From the NCBI RefSeq assembly GCF_005938745.2, contig NZ_VCBX02000001.1:6028501-6092500 (forward strand): a DNA stretch of 64,000 bases. Reading direction: 5' to 3'. The notes beneath the pieces are model-generated. The model ran no database searches and was not told the DNA's origin. It saw only the letters and a list, made by a program, of their open reading frames with translations. The stretch is from Rhodococcus sp. KBS0724. Its GTDB lineage: Bacteria; Actinomycetota; Actinomycetes; Mycobacteriales; Mycobacteriaceae. Numbering within the stretch: position 1 is the first letter of the stretch; each line of letters begins with the position of its first letter. Below are positions 1 to 9,593 of the stretch, one piece after another. A program made the translations under genes and the position numbers.

Positions 1-15
1 CCTGAAGATCTCTCA

Positions 16-1716
16 TCAGTTCTGACCCCCTGCGGCATCCCGTGCTGCGATGTAACCGAACACCAATCCTTGCCCGATAGTTGCGCCTGCGCCCGGATAC
101 GTGTCTCCGAAGGCATTGGCTGCGGCGTTTCCGATCGCGTACAGGCCCTCGATCTCGCTTCCGTCCTCCCGGCGTACCCGGCCCTTGGCATCGGCCCGAA
201 TCCCGCCACAGGTACCCAGGTCACTGAGAACCATCTTTATGGCGTACAGCGGGCCATCGGCGAGGGGGCGCAAGTTGGGGTTCGGCGAAATCGTCGGATC
301 GCCGTAATAGCGGTCGTATGCGCTGTTTCCACGCTGGAAGTCGGGATCCATACCGGTCCGGGCAGACTCGTTGAAGCTCTCGAAGGTCTCGACAAAGCTA
401 TCGACGGGAATACCGATCGAGCGACCTAGCTCTTCCGGACTGGAAGCCTTGTAAGCGATTCCGGCGCTGTACCACGACTCCGGCAGGGGTTGGCGCGGGA
501 AAAGACCGGCTGCGAAGAGGTAACTGTTGCGGTAGCGCTGATCGAACACGATCCACATCGACTCGACCGGATCTCCGGCACGCTCACGACCTAGCACTCG
601 CTGACCGAACGACATGTAGTCCTCGGACTCGTTCGTGAATCGTCGCCCGGTCTGATCGACGATAAACGAACCAGGCAAGGAGCGCTCGGCCAACATGACT
701 GCAGGTTGAGCACCAGGCAACGGCGCCACTGCCGGGAACCACCAGGCCTGGTCCATCAGGTCGATACCCGCGCCGAGATCCTGTGCAATCCGGATCGCAT
801 CGCCCGTATTCTGGTCGGAACCCAGGCTCGCATGATCGACTAGACTCTCCGACTGGAACTTTCGACGCATATCCATGTCGTGATCGAATCCACCGGCAGC
901 AAGGATCACACCACGTCGGGCGGTAACCATCACTTCACGCCCGTTCTGCTCGACTACAGCGCCAGTCACACGGCCGTCAGTGTCCACCAGTCGCACGAGC
1001 GCCGTCTCGGTCCATACCGGAATTCCTGCATCGAGGATGCCTGCGAACAGTCCGGCCGCCAAAGCCTGTCCCCCAGCGATGTATTCGCGCCCGAGGGCCA
1101 GACCACCCAGCCCAACAGCAAGCCTACGGAAAATGCGTGGTAATGCCTTGGCCGGCATCTTTGCCATCAGGTTCATCCACTTGTAGTCCGCACCGGTGAC
1201 GGGCATCGGCATCGACGCCTCCATCAGTCCGGGTCGCAGGCGCCTGCGCTCGGAACCGAGAACCGATGCGTCGAACGGCAAGCATTCACACGTGCGGCCC
1301 GCTGCCGATCCACCCGGCTCCTCCGGATGGTAATCGGAGTAGCCCTCCGCCCAGAAGAACTTCATCGGAGTTGTCCGGAGCAACATATCCATCGTGTCCG
1401 AAGCATGGTCGAGGAAACTGTCACCGCGTTCTGCCGGCGCCGAATCGCCGACAACAGAACGGACGTACCGGCCGGCCCTGGCACGCGAATCACCAGCTCC
1501 GGACTTCTCCAGAATTTTGTTGGCCGGCAACCAGAATGCACCCCCGGATCGTGCCGTCGAGCCGCCGACATACTCGGTCTTCTCGATGACAAGAGTCGAG
1601 AGCCCCAGCTCGTGCGCTGCGAGTGCAGCTGCCATACCGGTACCCGATCCCACCACGAGTAGATCCACAGTGATGTCGTGCGCTGTCGTCACGACTAGAG
1701 GCGAATTTGTGGACAT
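16..1716 (-). CDS. kstD: KstD-family FAD-dependent 3-ketosteroid dehydrogenase
   Basis: A 566-aa flavoprotein of the 3-ketosteroid delta1-dehydrogenase / fumarate reductase fold, close to the usual KstD length (about 510-570 aa). An FAD dinucleotide motif (GSGTGMAAA) lies at residues 23-31. The C-terminal family signature TYPGAGATIGQG is near residue 540, and the segment GYSDYHPEEPGG resembles the region carrying the active-site Tyr in KstD enzymes. I chose the ATG at 1716 because AAGGAG sits 6-7 bases upstream; the frame stays open further upstream without a better start. It is the last gene of a minus-strand operon behind BVMO1, SDR, esterase and SnoaL genes. Expected role: dehydrogenation of steroid ring A, making substrate for 9-alpha-hydroxylation. 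Delta1 versus delta4 specificity cannot be read from sequence. Confidence 0.82.
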   Translation of the reverse strand: MSTNSPLVVTTAHDITVDLLVVGSGTGMAAALAAHELGLSTLVIEKTEYVGGSTARSGGAFWLPANKILEKSGAGDSRARAGRYVRSVVGDSAPAERGDSFLDHASDTMDMLLRTTPMKFFWAEGYSDYHPEEPGGSAAGRTCECLPFDASVLGSERRRLRPGLMEASMPMPVTGADYKWMNLMAKMPAKALPRIFRRLAVGLGGLALGREYIAGGQALAAGLFAGILDAGIPVWTETALVRLVDTDGRVTGAVVEQNGREVMVTARRGVILAAGGFDHDMDMRRKFQSESLVDHASLGSDQNTGDAIRIAQDLGAGIDLMDQAWWFPAVAPLPGAQPAVMLAERSLPGSFIVDQTGRRFTNESEDYMSFGQRVLGRERAGDPVESMWIVFDQRYRNSYLFAAGLFPRQPLPESWYSAGIAYKASSPEELGRSIGIPVDSFVETFESFNESARTGMDPDFQRGNSAYDRYYGDPTISPNPNLRPLADGPLYAIKMVLSDLGTCGGIRADAKGRVRREDGSEIEGLYAIGNAAANAFGDTYPGAGATIGQGLVFGYIAARDAAGGQN

Positions 1717-1881
1717 AGTGCTCCTTCGATCTTCGGCCGCCGTCGGCAAAATACAGACATCAGCACGCACACGGTTGGATTGGCGCCGGATCAGACAAGA
1801 GAGTTGGATGGTCCGGCTGAATGAATCGGTGAGACTTCTGGATCTCACTTCCCAGTTGCTTTTACTAACGGCCTATTCGGC

Positions 1882-3891
1882 CTATTTCGTGGCCGACCGC
1901 GACGTGAAGGTGAAATTCTCCACATCGGGCTCACGCAGCATCGTCCAGTAGTCGACGAGCCGCCATGGACAAGGAACGATCGCACGCCCCTTGCTGTTTC
2001 GGTAGTAACCCGTGACGTCCTTGCCAGGATGCGCCCACACAGTTTTGTCGAGCGCGGCGTCTACCTTCTGGTTGTACTCCACCATTGCCTGGTTCTCGAC
2101 GTCCATCGACGCGTAGTCGTTTTCGACGAGGTACTGCAAGCACTCCACCACGTAGTGGACGTGCTCCTCGCTGGTGATGTTGTGGCCCGCACCATGATTA
2201 GGCGCAGCATTCGGTCCGGCTGTGACAAAGAGGTTCGGGAACCCCGGCACTTGAATACCCAGATAGGCACGCGGGTCGTCACCGAACTCCCACAGCTCGG
2301 CCAGCCGTTGACCTTCCCGCCCGGTGATGTCGATCAGCGAAGCGTACTCGAGCTTGAAACCCGTTGCGAGAATGATGACGTCTGCAGCGATAAACTCTCC
2401 GTCCGTCGTTGTCACTCCATCCGGGTGCACCTCGGCGAAGCCGGCACGATGAAGGTTCACATTCTCGCGCCTGAGCGCCTGAAAGAATCCCGGATCCTTG
2501 ACTATGCGTTTTGCATAGGGCCGAAAATCGGGGGTTAGCTTTTCTATCAGGTCCGGACGATCGGGAAAGGACTCGTTCAGATATCGCAGTGAGGTCTGCA
2601 TAACGAGATCGTTTACGGGAGAGACCGACAAGTGCGACTTCGCCCATTCCGGGTCTATCCTCGGTACCGGGTACAGATTGTCGGACGCAAGCCAGTAGGC
2701 CCTGAGTCGGAACCACTCCTGGTAGTAGGGCAAGTGCCTCATCGCCCAACGTTCAGCCTGCGGAACATCGTTGACCACAGTCTTTTCCGGAACAATCCAG
2801 TGTGGGGTGCGGACAACCACGTCGAGTGCGCCAACCTTGTCCACGATGTTCGTCACTAGTTGAACGGATGTGCATCCGGTTCCCAGAACGACTACACGAC
2901 GCCCTTCGACGTCGATATCATCACTCCACTCCGCCGTGTGGACCACAGTTCCTTCGAACGAATCCAAACCCGGCACGTCCGGAATGTTCGGCGCGTTGAG
3001 GACACCGAGTGCCGTCACCAACGCTTGTGCTCGATGGTCTGTAATCGCACCATCAGCGGATTGTGTCCGCACGTGCCACTTCTGCTCCCGCTCGATCCAA
3101 TCGGCCGACACAACCTTCGTCGACAGTTCGATGTGGCGGTTCAGATCGTATTTCTCTACGACACGTTCCAGATAAGCCAAGTATTCAGGGCCGGACGGGT
3201 AGTACTTCGACCAGTCGGGGTTGAGCTCGAACGAATAGGAGTAGTAGTGGCTCGGGGTGTCCACTGCAGCGCCGGGATAGGTGTTCCGCGACCATGTTCC
3301 GCCGATCTCGTCGCGGGCTTCGAAGACACGGTATCGAAATCCTGCATCGCCCAGTTTGACTGCTGCGTTGATCCCGATAATGCCGGCGCCGACGACTATG
3401 ACGTCGAAATCCTCCGGCGGGGATTTTGTTACCGGTACACAACGTTGACCGATACGGAAACCGGCCTGTTCGAACAACAACGGAATGAACTCCGCGTCGA
3501 CGTCCGACGCGGTACAGAGCGAGGCCATTCGCCGAAACAGAACCTCGTCCGGAACACCTAGCACTGCAGTTGATTCCGCCCGCAACAGCTGAGCGGCACG
3601 TACTCGGACCTTCTCCGAAACACTGTCAGGGAAAGCGCCAAGCGGCAGTGCCGGAGTCCCACTGCCCGACGAATAGTGAACTCCGGTCGTGTTCTGGGCA
3701 TTGGCCAGATCTTTTCTGGCAGATTCGAGTTCGGCTGCGAACTCGTCGAGTAGGCCGAGGTCACCACTCACGTGCACCATAGACATCAGCAGCGCAGCTG
3801 GGTTACATACGGCAATCGCTGCCGCGAGTTGGGCAGCATCGTCACCGTCGAGTTGTGTTCCTGTCCCGTCGACAAAATCGGTCGCTGTCAT
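1882..3891 (-). CDS. Baeyer-Villiger monooxygenase 1 (HAPMO-like, long N-terminal extension)
   Basis: A 669-aa class B flavoprotein monooxygenase that should insert oxygen next to a ketone using FAD and NADPH. The first Rossmann motif GAGIIG is at 168-173, the BVMO fingerprint F-x-G-x3-H-x3-W at 312-322, and the second Rossmann motif GTGCTS at 337-342. About 150 residues precede the FAD domain, as in 4-hydroxyacetophenone monooxygenases. It is a clear paralogue of BVMO2 (21736-23685), sharing the N-terminal extension and a matching C-terminal segment with P-W-R and DYWTMLREPD. It starts 3 bases after the SDR stop, so the two are co-transcribed. Substrate unknown; context suggests a steroid ketone. 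Confidence 0.88.
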   Translation of the reverse strand: MTATDFVDGTGTQLDGDDAAQLAAAIAVCNPAALLMSMVHVSGDLGLLDEFAAELESARKDLANAQNTTGVHYSSGSGTPALPLGAFPDSVSEKVRVRAAQLLRAESTAVLGVPDEVLFRRMASLCTASDVDAEFIPLLFEQAGFRIGQRCVPVTKSPPEDFDVIVVGAGIIGINAAVKLGDAGFRYRVFEARDEIGGTWSRNTYPGAAVDTPSHYYSYSFELNPDWSKYYPSGPEYLAYLERVVEKYDLNRHIELSTKVVSADWIEREQKWHVRTQSADGAITDHRAQALVTALGVLNAPNIPDVPGLDSFEGTVVHTAEWSDDIDVEGRRVVVLGTGCTSVQLVTNIVDKVGALDVVVRTPHWIVPEKTVVNDVPQAERWAMRHLPYYQEWFRLRAYWLASDNLYPVPRIDPEWAKSHLSVSPVNDLVMQTSLRYLNESFPDRPDLIEKLTPDFRPYAKRIVKDPGFFQALRRENVNLHRAGFAEVHPDGVTTTDGEFIAADVIILATGFKLEYASLIDITGREGQRLAELWEFGDDPRAYLGIQVPGFPNLFVTAGPNAAPNHGAGHNITSEEHVHYVVECLQYLVENDYASMDVENQAMVEYNQKVDAALDKTVWAHPGKDVTGYYRNSKGRAIVPCPWRLVDYWTMLREPDVENFTFTSRSATK

Positions 3892-3893
3892 TT

Positions 3894-4802
3894 TCAGCCC
3901 TTAGAAGGATCAGTAGAGTGCAAAGAGGTTCGCGCTGGAACAGAAACCCCCATGCGCTCCAGCATGATACGAGGATCTACAGGAGGGGTCAGGTCTCTGA
4001 GTTGATCAGCACGTTGAGTGGCCGATCGTCGGCAAGCTTCGTCGTTCGAGAAGACCCAGAAATCTCCGCGGGCGATTGCTTCGGTCATGTGTTCCGCTGC
4101 CTCGACCGGATCGAGTCCGGTTGTTTCGTTGTCACGTTGCATTGCGTCGAACACGGAATTCGCGATGGGGTTGCTCGACGGCGCTTCGCGTTGCGCGGCT
4201 CGAAAGATCTCACTTCGAATCGAATGCGGTACTACAGCAGAGACCTGAATCGGTGCACCTGTCAACGAAATATCTTGGTACAGACTCTCAGTCATCGCCA
4301 GCACCGCGAACTTACTCACGACATAGGGACCTTGCACGGCTACGCTGTTCAATCCCCCTACAGACGACAGATTGGCGATGCATGCGGGTGTGCCGACCGC
4401 CAACATGCGTGGCACAAAGGAACGGAGACAGTAGAAGACACCGTCGACATTGATGTCCATGACGCGCTTCCACCGATCGATATCGACTTCCCAGAGAAGT
4501 CCAGCCGTTTCGACACCGGCATTGTTGATGAGCAATTCCACGCTTCCGAACCGCGAGAAGATGCTGTCCGCCATCCCCTCGACGGCGGCCGCGTCGGTGA
4601 CGTCGATCCCGTAGCTCACTGCGGATCCCCCGGCCGCGTTGATTCCTTCAGCAACCCAGGCAGCCTTGTCGGTGTCGATGTCTGCAATAACGACCGTCAT
4701 ACCCAGCTTTGCGAGATGTAAGACGAATCCTTCGCCGATGCCCGCAGCTCCGCCTGTGACAACTGCTGTGCCGGAACCGAACCGACTTCGAGCTTCAGAC
4801 AT
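3894..4802 (-). CDS. SDR-family NAD(P)-dependent dehydrogenase 1
   Basis: A 302-aa classical short-chain dehydrogenase/reductase. It has the cofactor motif TGGAAGIG (16-23), NNAG in the central strand, and the catalytic YVVSK motif preceded by a Ser-rich strand. It probably interconverts a hydroxyl and a keto group, feeding the neighbouring BVMO with a ketone or oxidising an alcohol released by the esterase. Its start overlaps the end of the esterase gene by 8 bases and its stop is 3 bases from the BVMO1 start, indicating translational coupling. Substrate cannot be assigned. Confidence 0.85.
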   Translation of the reverse strand: MSEARSRFGSGTAVVTGGAAGIGEGFVLHLAKLGMTVVIADIDTDKAAWVAEGINAAGGSAVSYGIDVTDAAAVEGMADSIFSRFGSVELLINNAGVETAGLLWEVDIDRWKRVMDINVDGVFYCLRSFVPRMLAVGTPACIANLSSVGGLNSVAVQGPYVVSKFAVLAMTESLYQDISLTGAPIQVSAVVPHSIRSEIFRAAQREAPSSNPIANSVFDAMQRDNETTGLDPVEAAEHMTEAIARGDFWVFSNDEACRRSATQRADQLRDLTPPVDPRIMLERMGVSVPARTSLHSTDPSKG

Positions 4803-5757
4803 CTTTTCTCCCTCTGATCAATACATCCAAACCGAGATCGGTGGGATGAAGACTGGACTGCAGAAAGTCGATTGTTCGACCGAACAGTTCTCTCGCCGGC
4901 TCGAGCGTCCCGGTCAGGGTCGCGAAACCGTGCATCATTCCGTCGTATCGCACCAACTCGACTCTCACCCCTGCTCGCATCATGCGTCGGGCGTACTCTT
5001 CTGTGGCGTCGCGGGTAGGGTCTATCTCGGCGGTCACGATGAGTGCGGACGGCAGTCCACCGACATCGCGCGCCAGAGCAGGATTCACGTAAGGGGAACT
5101 CCGTTCATCCTCTGTACTCACATACTGGTCCCAGAACCACTGGCAGTCTGCGAGTGTCAGCATATTGGTCGAATGCTCCGGGTTCGAGATTCTCATTTCT
5201 GCACCACCGTAGAAACTCACCTGGGCGTCTGGCATCGGCAGTCCAAGATCGCGTAGTTGCTGCCCCAGCGTGAACACCAATGTTCCACCAGCACTTTCAC
5301 CAGCCAATGCCGTTCTCACCCCGGTGGTCTCACCGAGCTCGATCGGTGACGCCTTGATCCAGCACCACACATCTCGGCAATCGTCGAGCGCGGCCGGGTA
5401 CGGATTCTCCGGCGCCAGCCGATAGTCAACGGACACAACGACAACATTTGCTGCAATACTCAGTTTGCGGAGATACTCCTCGTTCTGATTCAGCCCACCC
5501 ATCGTGAAGCCGCCACTGTGCATCCATTGCACGACGGGAAGCCTCCGCTCCGCGGAGGGGCGGTAGATCCGAACGGGTATGTCTGCGCGTGACGTCGAAA
5601 CGATGACATCACGGGACTGATAGATTGGTGTTGTCGGCGGCACCGCAATCCGCCCGAGCACCGAACGTAACTCGGCGAGCGGGGTTCCACTCATCGACTG
5701 GGGAAATCGTGCGGCGGCAGCGTCTACGAGGTTCTGCGCGGCGGGCGACAACGGCAT
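4795..5757 (-). CDS. HSL-type alpha/beta hydrolase (esterase) 1
   Basis: A 320-aa hormone-sensitive-lipase family esterase. The oxyanion-hole motif is HSGGF near 80 (HGGG in most members), followed by DYRLAPE (111-117) and the nucleophile elbow GESAGG (Ser about 155). The acid/base pair lies in TAEIDP and MMHGF near the C terminus. I use the ATG at 5757 because the family consensus begins there; the open frame runs 62 codons further upstream with no ribosome site. Between a SnoaL-like gene and an SDR/BVMO pair, it fits hydrolysis of the ester made by Baeyer-Villiger oxidation. Confidence 0.85.
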   Translation of the reverse strand: MPLSPAAQNLVDAAAARFPQSMSGTPLAELRSVLGRIAVPPTTPIYQSRDVIVSTSRADIPVRIYRPSAERRLPVVQWMHSGGFTMGGLNQNEEYLRKLSIAANVVVVSVDYRLAPENPYPAALDDCRDVWCWIKASPIELGETTGVRTALAGESAGGTLVFTLGQQLRDLGLPMPDAQVSFYGGAEMRISNPEHSTNMLTLADCQWFWDQYVSTEDERSSPYVNPALARDVGGLPSALIVTAEIDPTRDATEEYARRMMRAGVRVELVRYDGMMHGFATLTGTLEPARELFGRTIDFLQSSLHPTDLGLDVLIRGRKDV

Positions 5758-5773
5758 AGTGGGAACCTCAACC

Positions 5774-6277
5774 TCAAACCGCGGAGCTACGCGCGTCGTG
5801 ATGGGTCGACAACTCCGAGTACACAACCGACTCTCGGGTATCGAGAACAACTTCGAGACTCGCAAGTAGCACGGCGTCGCCGGCAACCTGTGCCGTCCAA
5901 TGCGCCAGCCCGCTCGAAACAGCGTACGGTCGGCCGTCGACAATTTTGGTCACGAAGATATACGACGAGAATGCGACGGTACTGCCCGTCCTCGCCGTCA
6001 CGAATATGTTATTGCTGTTGTGACGCAACGGATACGGACTCGCATGCCGATGAGTCTCCTGCCACGCCATCACCTCATCGGCGCCGCGCACGTCACAGCG
6101 AATGAAGTCTTCGTATTCCGTTGCGCCGGTATCACTTCTGCAACTGAATGCAAAGTCGTCGACAATCACGCCGCGTAGGGCATCCCGGTTCCACTCGTCG
6201 TAGTGGAACCACCAACTACCCACCAACTGGACCAGCTCACCGATTATGGTCCCTGCGTTATCCCTATCGGACGACAC
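5774..6277 (-). CDS. SnoaL-like (NTF2-fold) protein
   Basis: A 167-aa protein with the length and pattern of SnoaL/nuclear transport factor 2-like domains: an N-terminal helix with paired Trp (GSWWFHYDEWN), a hydrophobic strand ending in DDF, and a sheet with His-rich loops (HRHASPYPLRH). Members are isomerases, dehydratases or oxygenases on polycyclic substrates, or have no known activity. It is the first gene of the minus-strand operon running to the KstD gene at 16-1716, with 16 bases to the esterase start. Specific reaction unknown. Confidence 0.65.
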   Translation of the reverse strand: MSSDRDNAGTIIGELVQLVGSWWFHYDEWNRDALRGVIVDDFAFSCRSDTGATEYEDFIRCDVRGADEVMAWQETHRHASPYPLRHNSNNIFVTARTGSTVAFSSYIFVTKIVDGRPYAVSSGLAHWTAQVAGDAVLLASLEVVLDTRESVVYSELSTHHDARSSAV

Positions 6278-6298
6278 TTCGAACTCCTCACTCTGACG

Positions 6299-6342
6299 AC
6301 TAACGTTCCGTGACTGAACTCCGTATACGTAGAGACGTTAGT
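6299..6342. promoter_or_regulatory. Inverted repeat ahead of the SnoaL-BVMO1-KstD1 operon
   Basis: ACTAACGT (6299-6306) and its exact complement ACGTTAGT (6335-6342) flank a 28-base spacer, ending about 22 bases upstream of the ATG at 6277. Eight perfect bases on each side in the only intergenic gap of this operon suggest a regulator site or paired half-sites. No matching repeat was noticed elsewhere in the window. Confidence 0.35.
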
Positions 6343-6408
6343 GTGATGGCGCTCTCGTCCGAAAGTATCTGTTCCATTCAGGCGACACCTGCGATGTGCC
6401 GCCCGAAT

Positions 6409-7296
6409 TTACATGCCGGACGGGGAGATATTGGGGTTCGCCCATGCCGGCGGTTCACGACGTGGCATAGATCCGTGCCCGTCCAATGTCTTGACATCGA
6501 GCTCGTTATGCCACGGAAAATGCAAACTGAACGCTACGAGCCCGGTACGTTCCTCGGCAGGAACAGTACACATCGCGAGGACTGTCTCCACCAGGTATTC
6601 AACGGGTTCCGTCTCGTAACCTGTAGGAAGTAGTGCATCGGCGCCCGGCGTCGAGATAGCTGTCGACGGCCCAACCGCATTGACGGCGATGTTGTCGTCG
6701 ACCAGTTCCGCTGCGAGGCCCTGAGTCAATCGATGCAGGGCAGCTTTGGTTGCCGCATAGATCACGTCACCCGATGTCTTGTTGTACTCGCGGAACGGCC
6801 TGATCGGGCTCAGCCCGGTCGACGAACCGATATTGACGATCCATCCCGCGCCGCGGGAACGCATATGCGGGATTGCAGCGTGCGCCAGCACGAATGGCGC
6901 ACGAATGTAATGCTCAATAGTTCGGTCGAACGTCTCGAGCGACATCTTCTCGACGGTCGAATAGTCCGCAAACCCCGCATTGTTGACCAGGATGTCGATT
7001 CCACCGGTGGCCTCGACAACGCGTTCGATCAGGGTATTGCGCGCATCGGCGTCTTCAAGATCGGCCGGAATAGCCAGCGCAATACCACCATTCGCCTCGA
7101 TCATCGCAACGGTCTCGGCAAGCGAGCCTTCGACCACCACGTTCTCTCCGCCTCGAACCGCCGATGTCGGTCCGGCCGACCGTGCCGTAACCACCACGGT
7201 CGCACCCTCGGCCGCGAGGCGGCGAGCAATTGCACGTCCGATGCCGCGACTACTTCCGGTGACCAACGCGGTCTTGCCCGTCAATGTGTATGTCAT
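6409..7296 (-). CDS. SDR-family dehydrogenase 2
   Basis: A 295-aa SDR. It has the cofactor motif TGSSRGIG near the N terminus, NNAG, IGSSTG around the catalytic Ser, and Y-A-A-T-K as the catalytic Tyr/Lys motif. An unusual insert between the first Rossmann strands (around residues 35-55, containing RGGENVV) makes it slightly longer than the common 250 aa. The ATG at 7296 has GGAGAA directly upstream. It is transcribed away from the VOC/ABC-transporter operon and shares with it a promoter region holding two copies of the TTCCCG palindrome. Likely a (hydroxy)steroid or alcohol dehydrogenase; substrate not determinable. Confidence 0.83.
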   Translation of the reverse strand: MTYTLTGKTALVTGSSRGIGRAIARRLAAEGATVVVTARSAGPTSAVRGGENVVVEGSLAETVAMIEANGGIALAIPADLEDADARNTLIERVVEATGGIDILVNNAGFADYSTVEKMSLETFDRTIEHYIRAPFVLAHAAIPHMRSRGAGWIVNIGSSTGLSPIRPFREYNKTSGDVIYAATKAALHRLTQGLAAELVDDNIAVNAVGPSTAISTPGADALLPTGYETEPVEYLVETVLAMCTVPAEERTGLVAFSLHFPWHNELDVKTLDGHGSMPRREPPAWANPNISPSGM

Positions 7297-7398
7297 GTAA
7301 TTCTCCGGCTCATAGGTTTCGAGGTTGCGTGCGGTCAGTATGAACAAGTCCGGCGCACCACACAGAATGATGCGTGTGAAGTCGAATTGGTTGCCGCT

Positions 7399-7446
7399 CT
7401 CCCGCATAGCGGGAAACGATGTTGACCCACTCCCGCGTGGCGGGAG
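7399..7446. promoter_or_regulatory. Two tandem TTCCCG-type palindromic operators
   Basis: CTCCCGCATAGCGGGAA (7399-7415) and CTCCCGCGTGGCGGGAG (7430-7446) are near-perfect palindromes of the form CTCCCGC-N3-GCGGGAG. They repeat with a 31-bp period (about three helical turns), and each is followed by an equivalent GTTGACC. They sit between the divergent SDR2 (7296) and VOC (7571) starts. The TTGACC elements may be -35 boxes for the plus-strand operon. The same box precedes the kshA operon and the flavin-reductase gene. Confidence 0.6.
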
Positions 7447-7570
7447 ACCACGTTGACCGCGCTGGCCGCCGATGGACTAATACGAGAGTGATCAGCCTCA
7501 CTCCGAGGTCTGCCCCTGCCGCGAGCACGCGGATCAACTCTCTCAAATCATCTCCTACAGCGAGGTATTC

Positions 7571-7963
7571 ATGGGTATCGGTACACGTTTCGCCTTCACG
7601 AAAATTTTCGCACATGACGTGACGTCACTGGCAGACTTCTACGTGGCAACACTCGGATTGACGGTCAAGGCCCGACTCGACCTCGGCGAGGGCATGGACG
7701 CCATCGAGGAGATCATCCTGACGAGCGGCCGTGACGACGACTCCAGCTTGATTCTCTGGCGATACCTCGAGCGCGCAACTCCCACCGCCGGTGAAGCTGT
7801 GCTGGGTTTCAACGTTCCGGATATCGAGGAAACGCTACGACTGGCGGAACTGGCCGGTGGTTCGGTAACCGAACCACCCAAGGAATTCACCGAAATGCGA
7901 GCCATCGTTGCTTTCGTGAACGACCCTGAGGGACACCTACTCGAGATCGTCCAGAACTTCTAG
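7571..7963 (+). CDS. VOC (glyoxalase/extradiol dioxygenase fold) small protein
   Basis: A 130-aa single vicinal-oxygen-chelate domain protein. It opens with the typical F-A-F-T-K-I-F ... L-A-D-F-Y-V-A-T-L-G-L helix and ends with F-V-N-D-P-E-G-H-L-L-E-I-V, whose final Glu is the usual metal ligand. Such proteins can be epimerases, dehydratase-like enzymes or lyases. It is the first gene of the ABC-importer operon, downstream of two TTCCCG operators; GAGG lies 7 bases before the ATG. Function not assignable. Confidence 0.8.
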   Translation: MGIGTRFAFTKIFAHDVTSLADFYVATLGLTVKARLDLGEGMDAIEEIILTSGRDDDSSLILWRYLERATPTAGEAVLGFNVPDIEETLRLAELAGGSVTEPPKEFTEMRAIVAFVNDPEGHLLEIVQNF

Positions 7964-8014
7964 AGGTCGAAATTACTTCTCAGTCAACCGATTAAGACAA
8001 TCATGAAGGTAGAG

Positions 8015-9568
8015 ATGTCGAGACGTCGAACAACCTCAGCAATTGCAGCATCAGCCATCGCATCGGCACTGCTCCTGACTTCGTGCTCCGGAGCGGGGAC
8101 GGCGTCAGTTAGCGAACCCGCCGGTGAACCGCAGCGCGGTGGAACCATCAACTACTCGTACAACACCGAACCTCAGTCGGTGGATCCGGCTACGTGCGCT
8201 ATCGGTATCGGTCTCGCGCCCTGCCAGGCTGTGTTCGGCGCCCTGATGTATTACGACATCGAGTCGGGCGAATTCGAACCTGGAATGGCCGAGTCACTCA
8301 CCACCGAGGACGGTCAGACCTGGATGCTCGAACTGCGCCCGAACATGACCTTCACCGACGGAACACCGTTCGACGCAGACGCCGTCGCGTTCAACTGGCA
8401 GCGTATCCTCGATCCCGCCCTCCTTTCGTCGAGCGCTGTGACTGCAAAGTCGATCTCGTGGGAGGTGATCGATCCACAGACTGTCAAGATCACCGCCGAC
8501 AAGGTCAATCACCAACTGCCGCTGTCTTTCACAGAGGACCTCGCGTTCATCGGATCTCCCACGGCTATCGCGGCGAAGGGCCCCGATTTCGGCAACTCCC
8601 CGGTAGGCGCGGGACCGTTCACACTGACCTCGTGGTCACGTGGTAGCGAGATGGTTCTCGATCGTAATCCGAACTACTGGGACCAGCCGCGCCCCTACGT
8701 CGACCGAGTCGTGATGAAGACAATTGCCGCGGACGATCAACGGTTCAATGCCTTGCAAGCCGGCGAACTCGACATCATGGCTGTGACACTTCAGAAGTAT
8801 GCCGATCGGGCTGAAGCCGCTGGGCTGAAGGTCACGGCGGCAAATCTGATGGGGGGTGGTGGTGTTCGCATTGCCAACCGCGGCGCCTTGGCCGACCAAG
8901 ATGTTCGTGATGCAGTGGGCAAGCTCATCGACAACGAACAGATTGTTGCTGCCGTCTATTCGGGCGAACCTGTGGCAACGGCGTTCTCGCCGGAGAACAG
9001 CCCGCTCTACGATCCCGAGGCCACCTGGCCCGAACGCGACGTCGAGGGAGCCCAAAAGCTCATCGACGGCTACCGAGCACGCAATGGTGGCCAGGACATC
9101 GTTCTGAAGTACGTCACTGTGGCGGGCAGCCCCGTGTTGGCGCAGGTTTCCGAACTGCTGCAGGCCCAACTCCAGGAAGTAGACGGGCTGAAGCTCGAAA
9201 TCGCAGCCCTCGACGGCGGAGCGTTTGCCTCTGCGATGATCGGCGGCAACTACGATCTCATCGTCAGTAGTCTCGGCGGAGCCAATCCCGAGCGACTGTA
9301 CAAGGTTTTCCATACCAACGGATCAAGCAACAACAGCGGCTACTCGAACGCGGTGGTCGATCAGGCACTTGACATCACTCACTCGTCGAACGATCCAGCC
9401 GAGGTCGAAGAGGCCTATAAGACAGCGATACGTGAACTCGTAGACACTTCGGCATACCGATTCTGGCTACATGCCGTCACTCGAATGCTGACCGCACAGG
9501 ACGTCAATGGTGTCGAGGTCGCATACCAGTACTGGTTCCGCCCCGAGCTTGCCTGGATCCAGCAGTAA
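8015..9568 (+). CDS. ABC transporter substrate-binding lipoprotein (peptide/nickel type)
   Basis: A 517-aa extracytoplasmic solute receptor of the SBP_bac_5 (DppA/OppA) family. Its lipoprotein signal peptide has Arg residues at the start and the lipobox L-L-T-S-C near residue 28, so the mature protein is probably lipid-anchored. Family motifs include G-G-T-I-N-Y near the mature N terminus, DPATCA, and the F-T-D-G-T-P-F-D-A-D-A-V-A-F stretch. I prefer the ATG at 8015 (AAGG 5 bases upstream) over 8003. It is followed directly by two permeases and two ATPases. The peptide-type family also carries glycosides and other conjugates, so the ligand could be a steroid derivative. Confidence 0.92.
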   Translation: MSRRRTTSAIAASAIASALLLTSCSGAGTASVSEPAGEPQRGGTINYSYNTEPQSVDPATCAIGIGLAPCQAVFGALMYYDIESGEFEPGMAESLTTEDGQTWMLELRPNMTFTDGTPFDADAVAFNWQRILDPALLSSSAVTAKSISWEVIDPQTVKITADKVNHQLPLSFTEDLAFIGSPTAIAAKGPDFGNSPVGAGPFTLTSWSRGSEMVLDRNPNYWDQPRPYVDRVVMKTIAADDQRFNALQAGELDIMAVTLQKYADRAEAAGLKVTAANLMGGGGVRIANRGALADQDVRDAVGKLIDNEQIVAAVYSGEPVATAFSPENSPLYDPEATWPERDVEGAQKLIDGYRARNGGQDIVLKYVTVAGSPVLAQVSELLQAQLQEVDGLKLEIAALDGGAFASAMIGGNYDLIVSSLGGANPERLYKVFHTNGSSNNSGYSNAVVDQALDITHSSNDPAEVEEAYKTAIRELVDTSAYRFWLHAVTRMLTAQDVNGVEVAYQYWFRPELAWIQQ

Positions 9569-9593
9569 CAACGCTCGGCGGAAGGTGAATCCG

